Shown piece by piece: positions 24,318 to 33,892 of a stretch of 37,648 bases of DNA. The notes beneath the pieces were generated by a model, which was not told the DNA's origin, ran no database searches, and saw nothing but the letters and a program-made list of their open reading frames with translations. A program made the translations under genes and the position numbers. How positions within the stretch are numbered: position 1 is the first letter of the stretch; each line of letters opens with the position of its first letter. This stretch comes from Nitrososphaerota archaeon (GTDB taxonomy: Archaea; Thermoproteota; Nitrososphaeria; Nitrososphaerales; Nitrosopumilaceae). The stretch spans positions 1 to 37,648 of the forward strand of contig JACZTB010000014.1 of the NCBI GenBank assembly GCA_022573895.1, written 5' to 3'.

Positions 24318-27300
24318 ATGTTTGAAAATAATACAATTTCTCGAATTAGTGACATTAACATGCCTGATTATTATCGTGATTACTACTCAAATCTCTCAAC
24401 TGAAACAATTTCCATCTTTGAGAAAGCAGCAGAGGCAAAATCAAGTTTGGTTGACTCTTCAGGTGTAATCGAGCCAAAGATCGCATTCGATTTAGCAGAT
24501 CGGGTCTCCAAAATGCACGAAATTGATATTGCTGAACCGCTTAGGGAATTACTAAAGAAAAATGGAAAGGAGATTTCTGCACTAATTCTATCAAAGAAAA
24601 TTGCCCTCGGCAAATACACTCCTTCTAATGCGTCCTTAGAAGAAAGACTTGATCTTGCAGTTCGGGTCGGGCTGGCTATTGTTACCGAAGGAGTAACCAT
24701 CGCACCTTTACAGGGAATTAATGAAGTAAAAATAAAGAAAAATAAAGACGGCACTGAATATCTTTCAGTTTCTATTGCAGGACCCATGCGTTCTGCAGGA
24801 GGAACAGAATCTGCTGTAACAATGCTAATTGCAGACCATGTTAGAAAGGCAGTTGGACTATCAAAGTACCAAGCTAATTCCTTTGATGACGAAACAGGGA
24901 GATTTGTTGAGGAATTGCGAATCTATGAAAGAGAGGCTGGCAGCTTTCAATTTCATATCTTAGATGAAGATATCGAACATGTCATTTCTAACCTTCCAGT
25001 AGAACTAGATGGAGTAGATACAGATCCATTTGAGGTTGTAAATCACAAATCTATGGCTCGTATCAAAACTGATAGGGTCAGAGGAGGCGCTTTACGTGTC
25101 TTAAATGACGGATTGATTGGAAGATCTAAAAAACTTCTCAAAAGGATCGAGTTGTACAATCTAGATGGTTGGGAATGGCTTAATGATCTTAAAGGCGTAA
25201 TTCAAACAAGTGAAAATCAGGAAGACGCAGCTACCAAAAGAATGCGTGAAGTAATTACGGGCAGGTCGGTCTTATCTATGCCTAATAAGTTAGGTGGGTT
25301 TCGATTAAGATATGGAAGAGCATGTAATACAGGCTTTGCGGCAGTTGGGGTCCATCCAGCACTTGCTGAAATTTTGAATCATACCATAGTTGTTGGAACA
25401 CAGATTAAAATTGATATTCCAGGAAAAGCGGCAACTATTGCCTTTGTTGATTCCATTGAAACTCCGACAGTTCGTCTGAAAAATGGTAATGTTGTAAAGA
25501 TTAGAGATGTTAAACATGGATTAGAAATCAAAAATGAAATTGAAAAAATCCTACATTTAGGCGATATTCTAATTTCATTTGGAGACTTTCTTGAAAACAA
25601 CGCTCAACTTATTCCCTCAGGATATGTTGAGGAATTTTGGATAGAGGAACTAAAACAAAAAATTCAAAAATATGAGCCTGATGATCAATATCTAAAACAA
25701 TTTCTGACCAGAATACCCACAATGGATGAAGCATTGAAAATTTCTCTTGATTTTCAAATTCCACTTCATCCACACTATCTGTATTACTGGGATAAAATCT
25801 CACCAGAAGAACTTGGCCAACTTTTAGAACCAAAAAAAATCAACGAGACATCTATCGAATACTCGACTCAAATTAAAAAAATTCTCGAAAAATTAGGTGT
25901 ACCTCATAAAGTTGAAAATGAAATTATAGAATTAGAAAATCTAGAGGCAAAAATTTTCTTCAATTTATTGTTTAGAGAAAAACTAATAATTAGTAATTTA
26001 CCAGTTCCACAAATTCTAACAAAATCATCGGGGATTCGAATTAAGAACAAATTCTCAACCTCTATCTGGGTTCGAATTGGAAGACCTGAAAAAGCAGCTG
26101 CTAGGCAAATGAAACCCCCGACACATATCTTATTTCCAATTAGCGACAAAGGAGGACCTACTAGAGATCTTCTAAAGGCATCAAGAAATGAACACTTCTT
26201 TACTAACTTATTCAACAGGCATTGCATCCAATGTGATGAACCTTCTATAGGCATAAGGTGTACCAAATGCGGTACTAAGACGACAATTTTCTATAGGTGT
26301 CCTAACTGTAGAGATGTCCTCAATGAACCAAATTGCGAAAAATGTAAACGGAAAGCATCAACTTACTCCTACAAGGAATTTCCACTAAAAGCGAGACTAG
26401 CATTAGCTCAAGAAAAGATGGGCTTGCGTGTAAAAGAACCATTCAAAGGCGTCAAAGAGCTAATTAATCAAGATAGAATTGCTGAACCTCTAGAAAAGGG
26501 GCTTGTACGTCAAAACTTTGGACTTACAGTCTTTAAAGATGGGACTGTCAGATTTGATGCAACAAATTCTCCATTAACTCAATTCAAACCATCATGGATT
26601 GGAACATCGATAGAGAAACTAAAGGATCTCGGATATTCTCACGACATTGATGGAAACCCCCTTGTAAACTCGGATCAAATTGTTGAACTTCGTATGCAAG
26701 ATGTGATAATTCCTTATGATAGTGGAAATTATCTAGTTTCTACCTGTAAATACATTGATACTCTTTTAGACAAGTTCTATGAAAAATCTCCATTTTACAA
26801 CGTTAAGAATTCGGACGATCTAATTGGTCATCTAATAATTGGTTTAGCCCCACATACTTCTGTTGGAATTGTAGGGCGAATCATTGGGTATACTGAAACC
26901 CATGTTTGTTTTGCAACTCCAAACTGGCATTCTGCGAAAAGGAGAGACGCTGACGGTGATGCTGATTCTATCATGCTTCTAATGGATAGCCTACTTAATT
27001 TCTCAAGACAGTTTCTTTCTGATAGAATAGGTGGATTAATGGATGCCCCATTACTTATTCAACCTCTTGTTTTACCACATGAATCTCAATCACAGGCACA
27101 CAATCTTGAAGTAACAAAGTCACTTCCTTTAGAATTCTTTGAATCCACATTTCAACAGATCAAAGCATCAGATGTTACATCTGTAGAAATTATTAAATCA
27201 CGCCTTGAAACTGAAAGACAGTTTTACGATTATTTCTTTACACATTCAACTTCATCTCTAACCACTTCAAAATCCCGTAGTGCCTACTCTACGCTTGGTT

Positions 27301-27695
27301 CCATGCTTGACAAATTTGATATGCAAATGAGAAATGCTGAATTAATTGATGTGGTAAACCCTTCAGAAATTGTTTCACATGTCATTTCAACACACCTTGT
27401 TCCAGATATTATGGGAAATCTTAGGGCATACGCTAGACAAAACTTTAGGTGTACTGGTTGTGGAAAATCATTTCGCCGAATGCCTTTAATTCAAACATGT
27501 AACTGTGGCCATAAACTAATTGCTACAATTACCAGAGGCTCTGTAGTAAAATATCTAAAACTTGCAAAAAGACTTGTTGACAAATATGATGTTGGTGAAT
27601 ATCAAAGAGGAAGAATTTATGCTCTATCAGATGAAATTGAATTGGTATTTGGTAAGAGTCAAGGCGATCAATCACTTCTGACTGATTACGCCTAG
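24318..27695 (+). CDS. dp2: DNA polymerase D large subunit (DP2)
   Basis: 1125 residues, normal for an intein-free DP2. The N-terminal region has the family block SIAGPMRSAGGTESAVTMLI. A zinc-ribbon region spans about residues 635-680 (several CxxC pairs: HCIQC, RCTKC, RCPNC, NCEKC). The catalytic aspartate motif is RRDADGDADS (about 874-883), where the four aspartates of the known NADCDGDED site are kept. A second zinc element near the C-terminus has CTGCG and TCNCG. It pairs with DP1 (18603). The gene lies 12 bases after GGGP synthase and ends two bases before the convergent glyA. Confidence 0.97.
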   Translation: MFENNTISRISDINMPDYYRDYYSNLSTETISIFEKAAEAKSSLVDSSGVIEPKIAFDLADRVSKMHEIDIAEPLRELLKKNGKEISALILSKKIALGKYTPSNASLEERLDLAVRVGLAIVTEGVTIAPLQGINEVKIKKNKDGTEYLSVSIAGPMRSAGGTESAVTMLIADHVRKAVGLSKYQANSFDDETGRFVEELRIYEREAGSFQFHILDEDIEHVISNLPVELDGVDTDPFEVVNHKSMARIKTDRVRGGALRVLNDGLIGRSKKLLKRIELYNLDGWEWLNDLKGVIQTSENQEDAATKRMREVITGRSVLSMPNKLGGFRLRYGRACNTGFAAVGVHPALAEILNHTIVVGTQIKIDIPGKAATIAFVDSIETPTVRLKNGNVVKIRDVKHGLEIKNEIEKILHLGDILISFGDFLENNAQLIPSGYVEEFWIEELKQKIQKYEPDDQYLKQFLTRIPTMDEALKISLDFQIPLHPHYLYYWDKISPEELGQLLEPKKINETSIEYSTQIKKILEKLGVPHKVENEIIELENLEAKIFFNLLFREKLIISNLPVPQILTKSSGIRIKNKFSTSIWVRIGRPEKAAARQMKPPTHILFPISDKGGPTRDLLKASRNEHFFTNLFNRHCIQCDEPSIGIRCTKCGTKTTIFYRCPNCRDVLNEPNCEKCKRKASTYSYKEFPLKARLALAQEKMGLRVKEPFKGVKELINQDRIAEPLEKGLVRQNFGLTVFKDGTVRFDATNSPLTQFKPSWIGTSIEKLKDLGYSHDIDGNPLVNSDQIVELRMQDVIIPYDSGNYLVSTCKYIDTLLDKFYEKSPFYNVKNSDDLIGHLIIGLAPHTSVGIVGRIIGYTETHVCFATPNWHSAKRRDADGDADSIMLLMDSLLNFSRQFLSDRIGGLMDAPLLIQPLVLPHESQSQAHNLEVTKSLPLEFFESTFQQIKASDVTSVEIIKSRLETERQFYDYFFTHSTSSLTTSKSRSAYSTLGSMLDKFDMQMRNAELIDVVNPSEIVSHVISTHLVPDIMGNLRAYARQNFRCTGCGKSFRRMPLIQTCNCGHKLIATITRGSVVKYLKLAKRLVDKYDVGEYQRGRIYALSDEIELVFGKSQGDQSLLTDYA

Positions 27696-27697
27696 GG

Positions 27698-29020
27698 TTA
27701 TCTCAGTTTGACGTATTCATAGGCACCCAACTTATTATCAAAACAGAATTTGACTTTTTGATAGTTTTTTCTCAAAGCCTTAACTTTTTTAAGTATCTTC
27801 TTTGGGTCCTTTTTCTCAATAACTACTTGTTTAATGAGAGATGCAATTTCCTGCATCTCACTTTTTTTCATTCCAAGTCGTGTAATTTCAGAAACTCCTA
27901 ATCTAATTCCACTTGGATGAAAATAGTTTCTTCCTGCCTTAATATCGCCTGGAATGAGCTGTCTGTTTACAATAATATTAGCTTTTTCTAAATCCGCTTC
28001 TACTTTTCCACCATCAGAATAATCTAAAACATTAACTGCAATCTGGTGTGATTTTGTAAATCCTCTTTTCTCTCCTAATACCTTGAATCCAATCTCACTC
28101 AAAGCCTCTGCAAACGACTTAGCATTTTTAATGACCTTATCTGCATAGTCTTTTCCAAACTCTAAAGCTTCTGTAAAAGCAACTGCTTTTCCAGCCATGT
28201 GATGAATGTGATGGTTACTTGTAAGACCCGGGAAGGTTGCTTTTTTGATAATCTCTTCATCTCTTTCAAAACCTAAAACAAGTCCTCCTTGAGGTCCAAA
28301 CAAGGTCTTGTGAGTACTCATAGTCATTGTATCTGCACCCTCACGTAGAGGATCTTGGAATTTTCCACCAGCAATTAATCCAGCAACATGAGCTGCATCA
28401 TAGTTAATGTGCATATCATAACTCTTTAGAAAATCTGATAATTCTTTGATAGGATGTGGAAATAAGAATAATGAACTGCCAAACATTGCCATCTTTGGAA
28501 GACGACCGTCTTTTTTCAGAACCTTGACTTTCTCTTTTGTCTTATCAACATCAATTGTCATTTCCTCAGCATCAAACGGATAGAACTCTATCTCTAATCC
28601 ATGAACTAGACCAGCAGTTCCAAAATGCTCCTTTTTACCATGTGAAATATGTCCACCTGCAGGAATAGAAGGTGCCAGCATTACATTACCTGGATTGGTA
28701 AAAGCAGAATACACTACAAGATTTGCAACAACTCCTGAAATTGGTCTTACATCAGCAAATTTTGCTTTGTATAATTTTTTGGCTAATTTCATGCATTCAA
28801 ACTCAACATCATCAATGTAGACACAGCCAGCATACACCCTCTCCCCAGGCCAACCTTCAGCATACCTGTTTCCAAAATCTGAAATTATAGCTTCTCGAAC
28901 AGCAGGGCTTGGAATATTTTCACTTGCTATTAATGGAATACAATTTTCAAACCACTTGTGATGTTGCTTTAATTTTGTGAAAATTTTATTGTAAGATTCT
29001 TTATTCGGTGATTTGACCAT
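27698..29020 (-). CDS. glyA: Serine hydroxymethyltransferase
   Basis: 440 residues from the ATG at 29020 (a TTG at 29029 would add three). GlyA marks: NRYAEGWPGERVYAG, the GGHISHG substrate region, NYDAAHVAGLIAGG and the PLP-binding lysine in MSTHKTLFGPQGG. The C-terminal part contains HPSGIRLGVSEITRLGMKKS. The enzyme interconverts serine and glycine with a one-carbon carrier (methanopterin- or folate-type). It is convergent with DP2, stopping within three bases of it, and divergent from the thermosome gene. Confidence 0.96.
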   Translation of the reverse strand: MVKSPNKESYNKIFTKLKQHHKWFENCIPLIASENIPSPAVREAIISDFGNRYAEGWPGERVYAGCVYIDDVEFECMKLAKKLYKAKFADVRPISGVVANLVVYSAFTNPGNVMLAPSIPAGGHISHGKKEHFGTAGLVHGLEIEFYPFDAEEMTIDVDKTKEKVKVLKKDGRLPKMAMFGSSLFLFPHPIKELSDFLKSYDMHINYDAAHVAGLIAGGKFQDPLREGADTMTMSTHKTLFGPQGGLVLGFERDEEIIKKATFPGLTSNHHIHHMAGKAVAFTEALEFGKDYADKVIKNAKSFAEALSEIGFKVLGEKRGFTKSHQIAVNVLDYSDGGKVEADLEKANIIVNRQLIPGDIKAGRNYFHPSGIRLGVSEITRLGMKKSEMQEIASLIKQVVIEKKDPKKILKKVKALRKNYQKVKFCFDNKLGAYEYVKLR

Positions 29021-29085
29021 ATTCTGCAACTAGATTTTCCCAGTTTAAAAACATCAATACTTTGTCCAAATTACACCTGATCTGC

Positions 29086-29100
29086 AAGGTATAAAAGGGG
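29086..29100 (+). promoter_or_regulatory. Thermosome promoter (BRE/TATA)
   Basis: AAGGTATAAAAGGGG contains a textbook archaeal TATA box (TATAAAAG, from 29090) with a purine-rich BRE just ahead. The ATG at 29121 is 31 bases downstream of the TATA start, so transcription should begin only a few bases before the start codon. It is the cleanest core promoter I see in the window, in keeping with strong chaperonin expression. Confidence 0.8.
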
Positions 29101-29120
29101 AATCTAGATTTTCTGCATCT

Positions 29121-30830
29121 ATGGGTGTGCAAGCTACTTCTAAAGGTACTATGCCAGTTATATTGCTAAAAGAAGGCAGTACAGAAACCAAAGGCCGAGA
29201 CGCACAGAAGAATAACATTGCTGCATGCAAAATTATTGCTGAAATTGTTCGAACCAGCCTAGGTCCGCGAGGCATGGATAAAATGCTAGTTGATTCCTTA
29301 GGAGATGTTACTATCACAAATGATGGCGCAACTATCCTAAAAGAAATTGATGTTCAACATCCTGCAGCCAAAATGCTGGTTGAAATTGCTAAAACTACAG
29401 ACAATGAAGTTGGAGATGGTACAACTTCAGCAGTTGTCTTAGCAGGTGCTTTACTTGAAAACGCTGAATTATTACTTGACCAAAACGTTCATCCAACAAT
29501 TATTGTTGATGGTTACAGAAAAGCTGCAAAAAAGACAAAACAGTTTCTTGAAAGCATTGCTGACCAAATTTCTGCAAACGATAAAAACATTCTAACTAAA
29601 ATTGCAAAAACCTCAATGCAAACTAAACTTGTTAGAAGAGATTCTGATCAACTTGCAGAAATTGTTGTCAAGTCTGTTCTTGCTGTTTCAGAAAAAGAAG
29701 GTGAGATCTATAATGTTGACATTGATGATGTTAAGGTAGAAAAGAAAGCTGGAGGCTCTATCAAAGATTCGAAGATTATCCAAGGTATCGTTCTTGACAA
29801 AGAGATTGTTCATGGAGGTATGCCTCACAAAGTTACTGAAGCTAAAATTGCACTAATTAATACCGCATTAGAAATTAGTAAGACTGAAACTGATGCAAAA
29901 ATTAACATTTCAAATCCTCAACAACTTAAAGCATTTCTAGATGAAGAAAATAGAATGTTAAAGACAATGGTTGACAAAGTCATTGGGTCTGGCGCAAATG
30001 TCGTTTTTTGCCAAAAAGGAATTGATGATATGGCACAACATTATCTAGCAAAGGCTGAAATTATTGCAGTTCGAAGAATTAAAGAAAGTGATCTTACAAA
30101 ACTTGCAAGAGCAACAGGTGCCAGGATTGTTACAAATCTTGATGATCTTTTTGAAAAAGATTTAGGTAATGCAGACATTGTCGAAGAAAGGAAAATTGAA
30201 GAAGATAAATGGGTATTTGTAGAAGGCTGTAAACACCCAAAATCAGTTACCTTACTTCTTCGTGGAGGCTCACAGAGAGTAGTTGATGAAGTTGAACGCT
30301 CTGTTCATGATGCACTAATGGTTGTTAAAGATGTAATGGAAAAGCCATCAATTGTTGCAGGTGGCGGTGCTCCTGAAACATTTGCTGCAACAAAAATAAG
30401 AAGCTGGGCAAAATCTCTAGAAGGAAGAGAACAATTAGCTGCAGAAAAATTTGCTGATGCTTTAGAATCAATCCCATTAGCGCTTTCTGAAAATGCTGGA
30501 ATGGATCCAATTGATACGCTTACAACTCTTCGCTCAAAACAACAAAAAGGAGAAAAATGGACTGGAATTGATGTTATGAAAGGAAAGATTGCTAATATGA
30601 AATCAAGTGATATCATTGAACCACTTGTAGTTAAACTTCAAGTTGTATCAGCAGCTGCCGAAGCTGCATGTATGATTCTAAGAATTGATGATGTAATTGC
30701 TACCCAAAAATCTTCAGGTGGCCCCCCACCTGGTGGAGGAGAAGGTGGCATGCCAGGTGGCATGCCTGGAATGGGTGGTGGCATGCCTGGAATGGGTGGT
30801 GGCATGCCTGACATGGGCGGAATGATGTAA
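29121..30830 (+). CDS. ths: Thermosome (group II chaperonin) subunit
   Basis: 569 residues with the usual CCT/thermosome marks: [13 protein letters not shown] (45-57), VTITNDGAT (63-71), [14 protein letters not shown] (96-109) and, in the last third, GGGAPE. The apical region contains the lid-forming insertion typical of group II chaperonins. The C-terminus is a Gly/Met-rich tail made of repeated GMPGMGG units. Eight- or nine-subunit double rings fold proteins with ATP. Whether it forms homo- or hetero-oligomers cannot be told; related genomes usually have more than one subunit gene. A strong promoter precedes it. Confidence 0.97.
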   Translation: MGVQATSKGTMPVILLKEGSTETKGRDAQKNNIAACKIIAEIVRTSLGPRGMDKMLVDSLGDVTITNDGATILKEIDVQHPAAKMLVEIAKTTDNEVGDGTTSAVVLAGALLENAELLLDQNVHPTIIVDGYRKAAKKTKQFLESIADQISANDKNILTKIAKTSMQTKLVRRDSDQLAEIVVKSVLAVSEKEGEIYNVDIDDVKVEKKAGGSIKDSKIIQGIVLDKEIVHGGMPHKVTEAKIALINTALEISKTETDAKINISNPQQLKAFLDEENRMLKTMVDKVIGSGANVVFCQKGIDDMAQHYLAKAEIIAVRRIKESDLTKLARATGARIVTNLDDLFEKDLGNADIVEERKIEEDKWVFVEGCKHPKSVTLLLRGGSQRVVDEVERSVHDALMVVKDVMEKPSIVAGGGAPETFAATKIRSWAKSLEGREQLAAEKFADALESIPLALSENAGMDPIDTLTTLRSKQQKGEKWTGIDVMKGKIANMKSSDIIEPLVVKLQVVSAAAEAACMILRIDDVIATQKSSGGPPPGGGEGGMPGGMPGMGGGMPGMGGGMPDMGGMM

Positions 30831-30886
30831 ATCATTTTGAAAAATTTCTTCAAAAGTTTATTTTATAACTACATTTACGAACAGCA

Positions 30887-31165
30887 TTGAATAAAACGTC
30901 ATCCAAAGTTCTTACAGGTTTCAAATACATTTACCTAGTTGCATTTTTTGCATTACTTGCTGGATTATTTTATCCGTTAATTACTAACACAAGCTTTGTA
31001 GGTGTGATAACTGGAGTTTTGATATTATTTGTGGGTCTTACTGGTGGGGTTTTACTGTATAGAGCTGCTACATCTGAGAATAGGCGAGGTATTTTTTTAG
31101 GAGGAGGTTTTACTCTGATGGCAATTTCATTATACTATATCTTTCAACTTACTGGAAGAGTCTAA
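30887..31165 (+). CDS. Small membrane protein with three helices
   Basis: 92 residues; hydrophobic segments at about 14-32 (YLVAFFALLAGLFYPLI), 38-58 (VGVITGVLILFVGLTGGVLL) and 72-90. The N-terminus is basic. There is no ATG nearby; a TTG at 30887 is the best start. The C-terminus overlaps the end of the convergent glutamine synthetase by four bases. The gene follows the thermosome by 56 bases and could be read through from it. Unknown family. Confidence 0.65.
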   Translation: MNKTSSKVLTGFKYIYLVAFFALLAGLFYPLITNTSFVGVITGVLILFVGLTGGVLLYRAATSENRRGIFLGGGFTLMAISLYYIFQLTGRV

Positions 31166-32622
31166 ACATCAAAGTATAGATAAAATTCATGCGGATGTGG
31201 CCTAATGGCTATTTCACGTTGATCTCTTCTTTCTAATTCTATTATCTTATCAGTTACATCATTAATGAAAATAGGACTAAGAAATTTTCTGTCACTCTCT
31301 AACTCATCTAATGCTTCGCCAAGACTTTTTGGAAGAACACCTATACCCCTTTTAACTCTGTCCGATCTAGTCATCCTGAAGATGTCCTCACGTATAAGAT
31401 CTCCAGGATCCATCTTCTTTTTGATTCCATCCATTCCAGCTGCTGCAACTGCAGCAAAAACGAGATATGGATTACCTGAAGGATCAGGGGCTCTAAACTC
31501 TAGTCTCTTTAGGTAAGCGTATCCTTTTCCTTTGAGATGTTTTGGAACTCTGACAATAGCAGAACGGTTTCCTGAACTCCATGCAATATATGCTGGAGCT
31601 TCATATCCGGGCACAAGTCTATGGTATGAATTAGTTGTAGGATTGCAAATTGCTGATAATCCTTTGGCATGATTAAGGATTCCACCACAAAAGTATCTTG
31701 CAGTTTGACTTAATTCAATCTCATCATCTGGATCAAAAAATATGTTTTCCGTTCCTTTCCATAAACTAACATTAACATGCATTCCAGAACCTGCATCCAT
31801 CGCAATTGGTTTTGGCATCATAGTTGCAACCTTTCCATATTTCTGCGCAATATTTCTGATAACATACTTGTAGGTCTGCGCTGAATCTGCAGCATTTGTC
31901 AGAAGATCGTATCTGATATCAATCTCACATTGTCCTGCAGTTGCAACTTCGTGGTGATGATTATCACATAATATTCCAAAATTCTTTCCCAGAACACTCA
32001 CGCATTCATTTCTGTATGGTGTAAGAGTGTCTGATGGTGTACTAGGATAGTATCCTTCTTGTAAGCCCATTGGATATCCATCTCCTTCTTGACTCCATGG
32101 AGCTTCTTTTGATTCGATTGAATAAGACTGTCCTTTGTATGGTGTTAGAACATCCCAATGTACCTTATCAAAAACAAAGAATTCCACCTCTGGACCCCAT
32201 GTACTAAAATCAAATCCCTGAGACTTGATGTATTCTTCAGCTTTTTGAGCAATTCCTCTAGGATCTCTTGATAATCTTCCTCTATCTTCTCCCCAAAAAA
32301 TATCACAAAGAAGTCTAGCTGTTTTGTTTTCAGTCATCCAAGGAATTATTGCAAATGAATTTGGGTCTGGTTTTAGAAGTAGATCTGAATCATTAATTTC
32401 AGTAAAGCCGACAATTGATGAACCATCCAATTTAGGTAATCCATCTCTCATTTGTTCAGGGGTAAACATGTTAGTTGAAATTGTTGTATGATGAAAATGA
32501 CCTGTAAGACCGGTAAATTGTAGATCGATGAACTGAATGTCCTCATGTTGAATCTTGGAGAAAACTTCATCAGGTGAATATGTAACTTGGATTGCTTTTC
32601 CATGACTAACTTTATAGGGCAA
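31162..32622 (-). CDS. glnA: Glutamine synthetase, type I
   Basis: 486 residues. Type I marks: EINDSDLLLKPDPNSFAIIP, WGPEVEFFVFDK (metal ligands), the DAGSGMHVNVSLW block (ATP/metal site), and the glutamate-binding GFEAPAYIAWSSGNRS-like segment (here PGYEAPAYIAWSSGNRS). The enzyme condenses ammonium and glutamate with ATP; in an ammonia oxidiser it is the assimilation route. The start is TTG at 32620-32622; no ATG suits. The gene is convergent with a small membrane gene and divergent from GINS at 32677. Confidence 0.95.
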   Translation of the reverse strand: MPYKVSHGKAIQVTYSPDEVFSKIQHEDIQFIDLQFTGLTGHFHHTTISTNMFTPEQMRDGLPKLDGSSIVGFTEINDSDLLLKPDPNSFAIIPWMTENKTARLLCDIFWGEDRGRLSRDPRGIAQKAEEYIKSQGFDFSTWGPEVEFFVFDKVHWDVLTPYKGQSYSIESKEAPWSQEGDGYPMGLQEGYYPSTPSDTLTPYRNECVSVLGKNFGILCDNHHHEVATAGQCEIDIRYDLLTNAADSAQTYKYVIRNIAQKYGKVATMMPKPIAMDAGSGMHVNVSLWKGTENIFFDPDDEIELSQTARYFCGGILNHAKGLSAICNPTTNSYHRLVPGYEAPAYIAWSSGNRSAIVRVPKHLKGKGYAYLKRLEFRAPDPSGNPYLVFAAVAAAGMDGIKKKMDPGDLIREDIFRMTRSDRVKRGIGVLPKSLGEALDELESDRKFLSPIFINDVTDKIIELERRDQREIAIRPHPHEFYLYFDV

Positions 32623-32676
32623 TTTTTTACTTCAATCAAACACAAATACACGCACCATTTAAGGATTAGGTAAGGA

Positions 32677-33234
32677 ATGTCTGAATCAAATCAAATCGAT
32701 ATCAATTCTTTACATCATACAGTTTTACAAGAAACTGAAAATGATTCTATACTAGAAATCGATCCAAATTTTTACAGGAACCTCTCTGACTTTATTGGAA
32801 ATTTAAAAAAACAAGAATTTGATGGTGTAGAAAGTAAAATCAAAGATGCTTTGATAGAAATGGCGACTGAACTAACATCATTACTGATACATATTAGAAT
32901 AGAAAAAATTTCAAAATCTAAAGATATTCAATTTGAAAATCTTTTAGATGAAGAAAAATTCATTTTGGATTCACAAGAGGAACAAAGAGAGAGGATTGAA
33001 ATGATTCTTTCTGCAACAATTAATGGAAAGTCAAAATTCCTAGAATCATTAGCTCAAAATCATAAAACAAAGAGAATTGTCATTAGGTTTCTTAAAGAAG
33101 TAGGAGAAATTGTAGGTGCTGATCTTGAAAAATATGGTCCTTTCAAAACTGAAGATATTGCTACAATTCCATATGAAAATGCTCAGGCTTTAATTGCTAA
33201 AAAAGCTGCAACTAAAATTCGTTGGGATGATTAG
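32677..33234 (+). CDS. GINS complex subunit (Gins15/Gins51 type)
   Basis: 185 residues. The helical A domain (about 20-125) contains NFYRNLSDFIGNLKKQEFD and ALIEMATELTSLLIHIRIEK, as in archaeal Gins51/15, and the small C-terminal B domain (about 130-183) has RIVIRFLKEVGEIVGAD, YGPFKTEDIATIPYENAQAL. A then B is the order in Gins51/15, opposite to Gins23. GINS joins the MCM helicase and GAN/Cdc45 in the replisome. The gene lies divergent from glnA, with about 54 bases between, and is 5 kb from the polymerase DP2 gene. Confidence 0.85.
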   Translation: MSESNQIDINSLHHTVLQETENDSILEIDPNFYRNLSDFIGNLKKQEFDGVESKIKDALIEMATELTSLLIHIRIEKISKSKDIQFENLLDEEKFILDSQEEQRERIEMILSATINGKSKFLESLAQNHKTKRIVIRFLKEVGEIVGADLEKYGPFKTEDIATIPYENAQALIAKKAATKIRWDD

Positions 33235-33267
33235 ATAAAAATTACACCTGTTTTATTTTCATATTAC

Positions 33268-33552
33268 ATGTCTCACACAGGTGTTGAAGTATTTGATTTT
33301 TTATTAATTTCAATTTATCCAGTATTTGGAATTCTTGCTATTGAACTTTTAAGCAGATTAATCAAAGCCCCAAAATGGATTAAACTATGGGTACAAGCAG
33401 CTGTGTCAATTGGTTTCGGAATTTACTATTGGTTTATTTTGCCTGCACCACAAAATTTCCCATTAACTGCACTGGTGATGTTCGTACTTGGTATTGCTCT
33501 AATTTATCAAGGCAGACGTGCAAAAATTTCTCCTGAAAAGAGTCCTTATTGA
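33268..33552 (+). CDS. Small membrane protein
   Basis: 94 residues with three hydrophobic segments at about 9-29 (FDFLLISIYPVFGILAIELL), 40-57 and 63-81, and a basic C-terminus (QGRRAKISPEKSPY). It follows GINS by 33 bases in the same direction and may share its transcript. It ends three bases before the convergent AN1 gene. No family assigned. Confidence 0.65.
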   Translation: MSHTGVEVFDFLLISIYPVFGILAIELLSRLIKAPKWIKLWVQAAVSIGFGIYYWFILPAPQNFPLTALVMFVLGIALIYQGRRAKISPEKSPY

Positions 33553-33554
33553 TT

Positions 33555-33791
33555 TTAAGATCTTCTAAAAATTCGTTTAAAAATATTTGGCTTGTTTGGT
33601 CCTCCATCTCGTATGACTTTTCCCTCACCAAATTTTTTTGCTCTAATTAGACTAAGTTTTACACATCTATGCTCTTCTGGAAGTCTATGTTCTGCACAAA
33701 ATGGATCCTTACAATAATTGCAATGGAAGGGAAAATCTGTCAAATCTCCACAATAAGCACATTTTTCAGATAACACAACTTGATTAATCAT
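33555..33791 (-). CDS. AN1-type zinc-finger protein
   Basis: 78 residues with a complete AN1 pattern: C11-x2-C14, C24-x2-C27, C32-x2-H35 and H41-x-C43 (KCAYCGDLTDFPFHCNYC, then DPFCAEHRLPEEHRC). The rest is basic (KPNIFKRIFRRS). AN1 fingers bind two zinc ions; in eukaryotes they occur in ubiquitin- and stress-related proteins, and small stand-alone versions are common in archaea, with unknown partners. Single copy here. Confidence 0.92.
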   Translation of the reverse strand: MINQVVLSEKCAYCGDLTDFPFHCNYCKDPFCAEHRLPEEHRCVKLSLIRAKKFGEGKVIRDGGPNKPNIFKRIFRRS

Positions 33792-33892
33792 TTTTCTTTT
33801 AATAAAGTTGCCAGTAATTTTCTTGAAACTTGGAATTTTTAACGTCTAAACATTTTTACGATGTTGAAATAAAGTGCGTTTAAGTAATTTAG

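Noticed and set aside
10221-27695. Inteins in Cdc48, DP1, DP2 or Cdc6
   Set aside because: All four have normal lengths, and the motifs run through without an insertion.
30762-30830. Thermosome GGM-tail repeats as a novel tandem repeat
   Set aside because: Gly/Met-rich C-terminal repeats are a normal feature of group II and many group I chaperonins.
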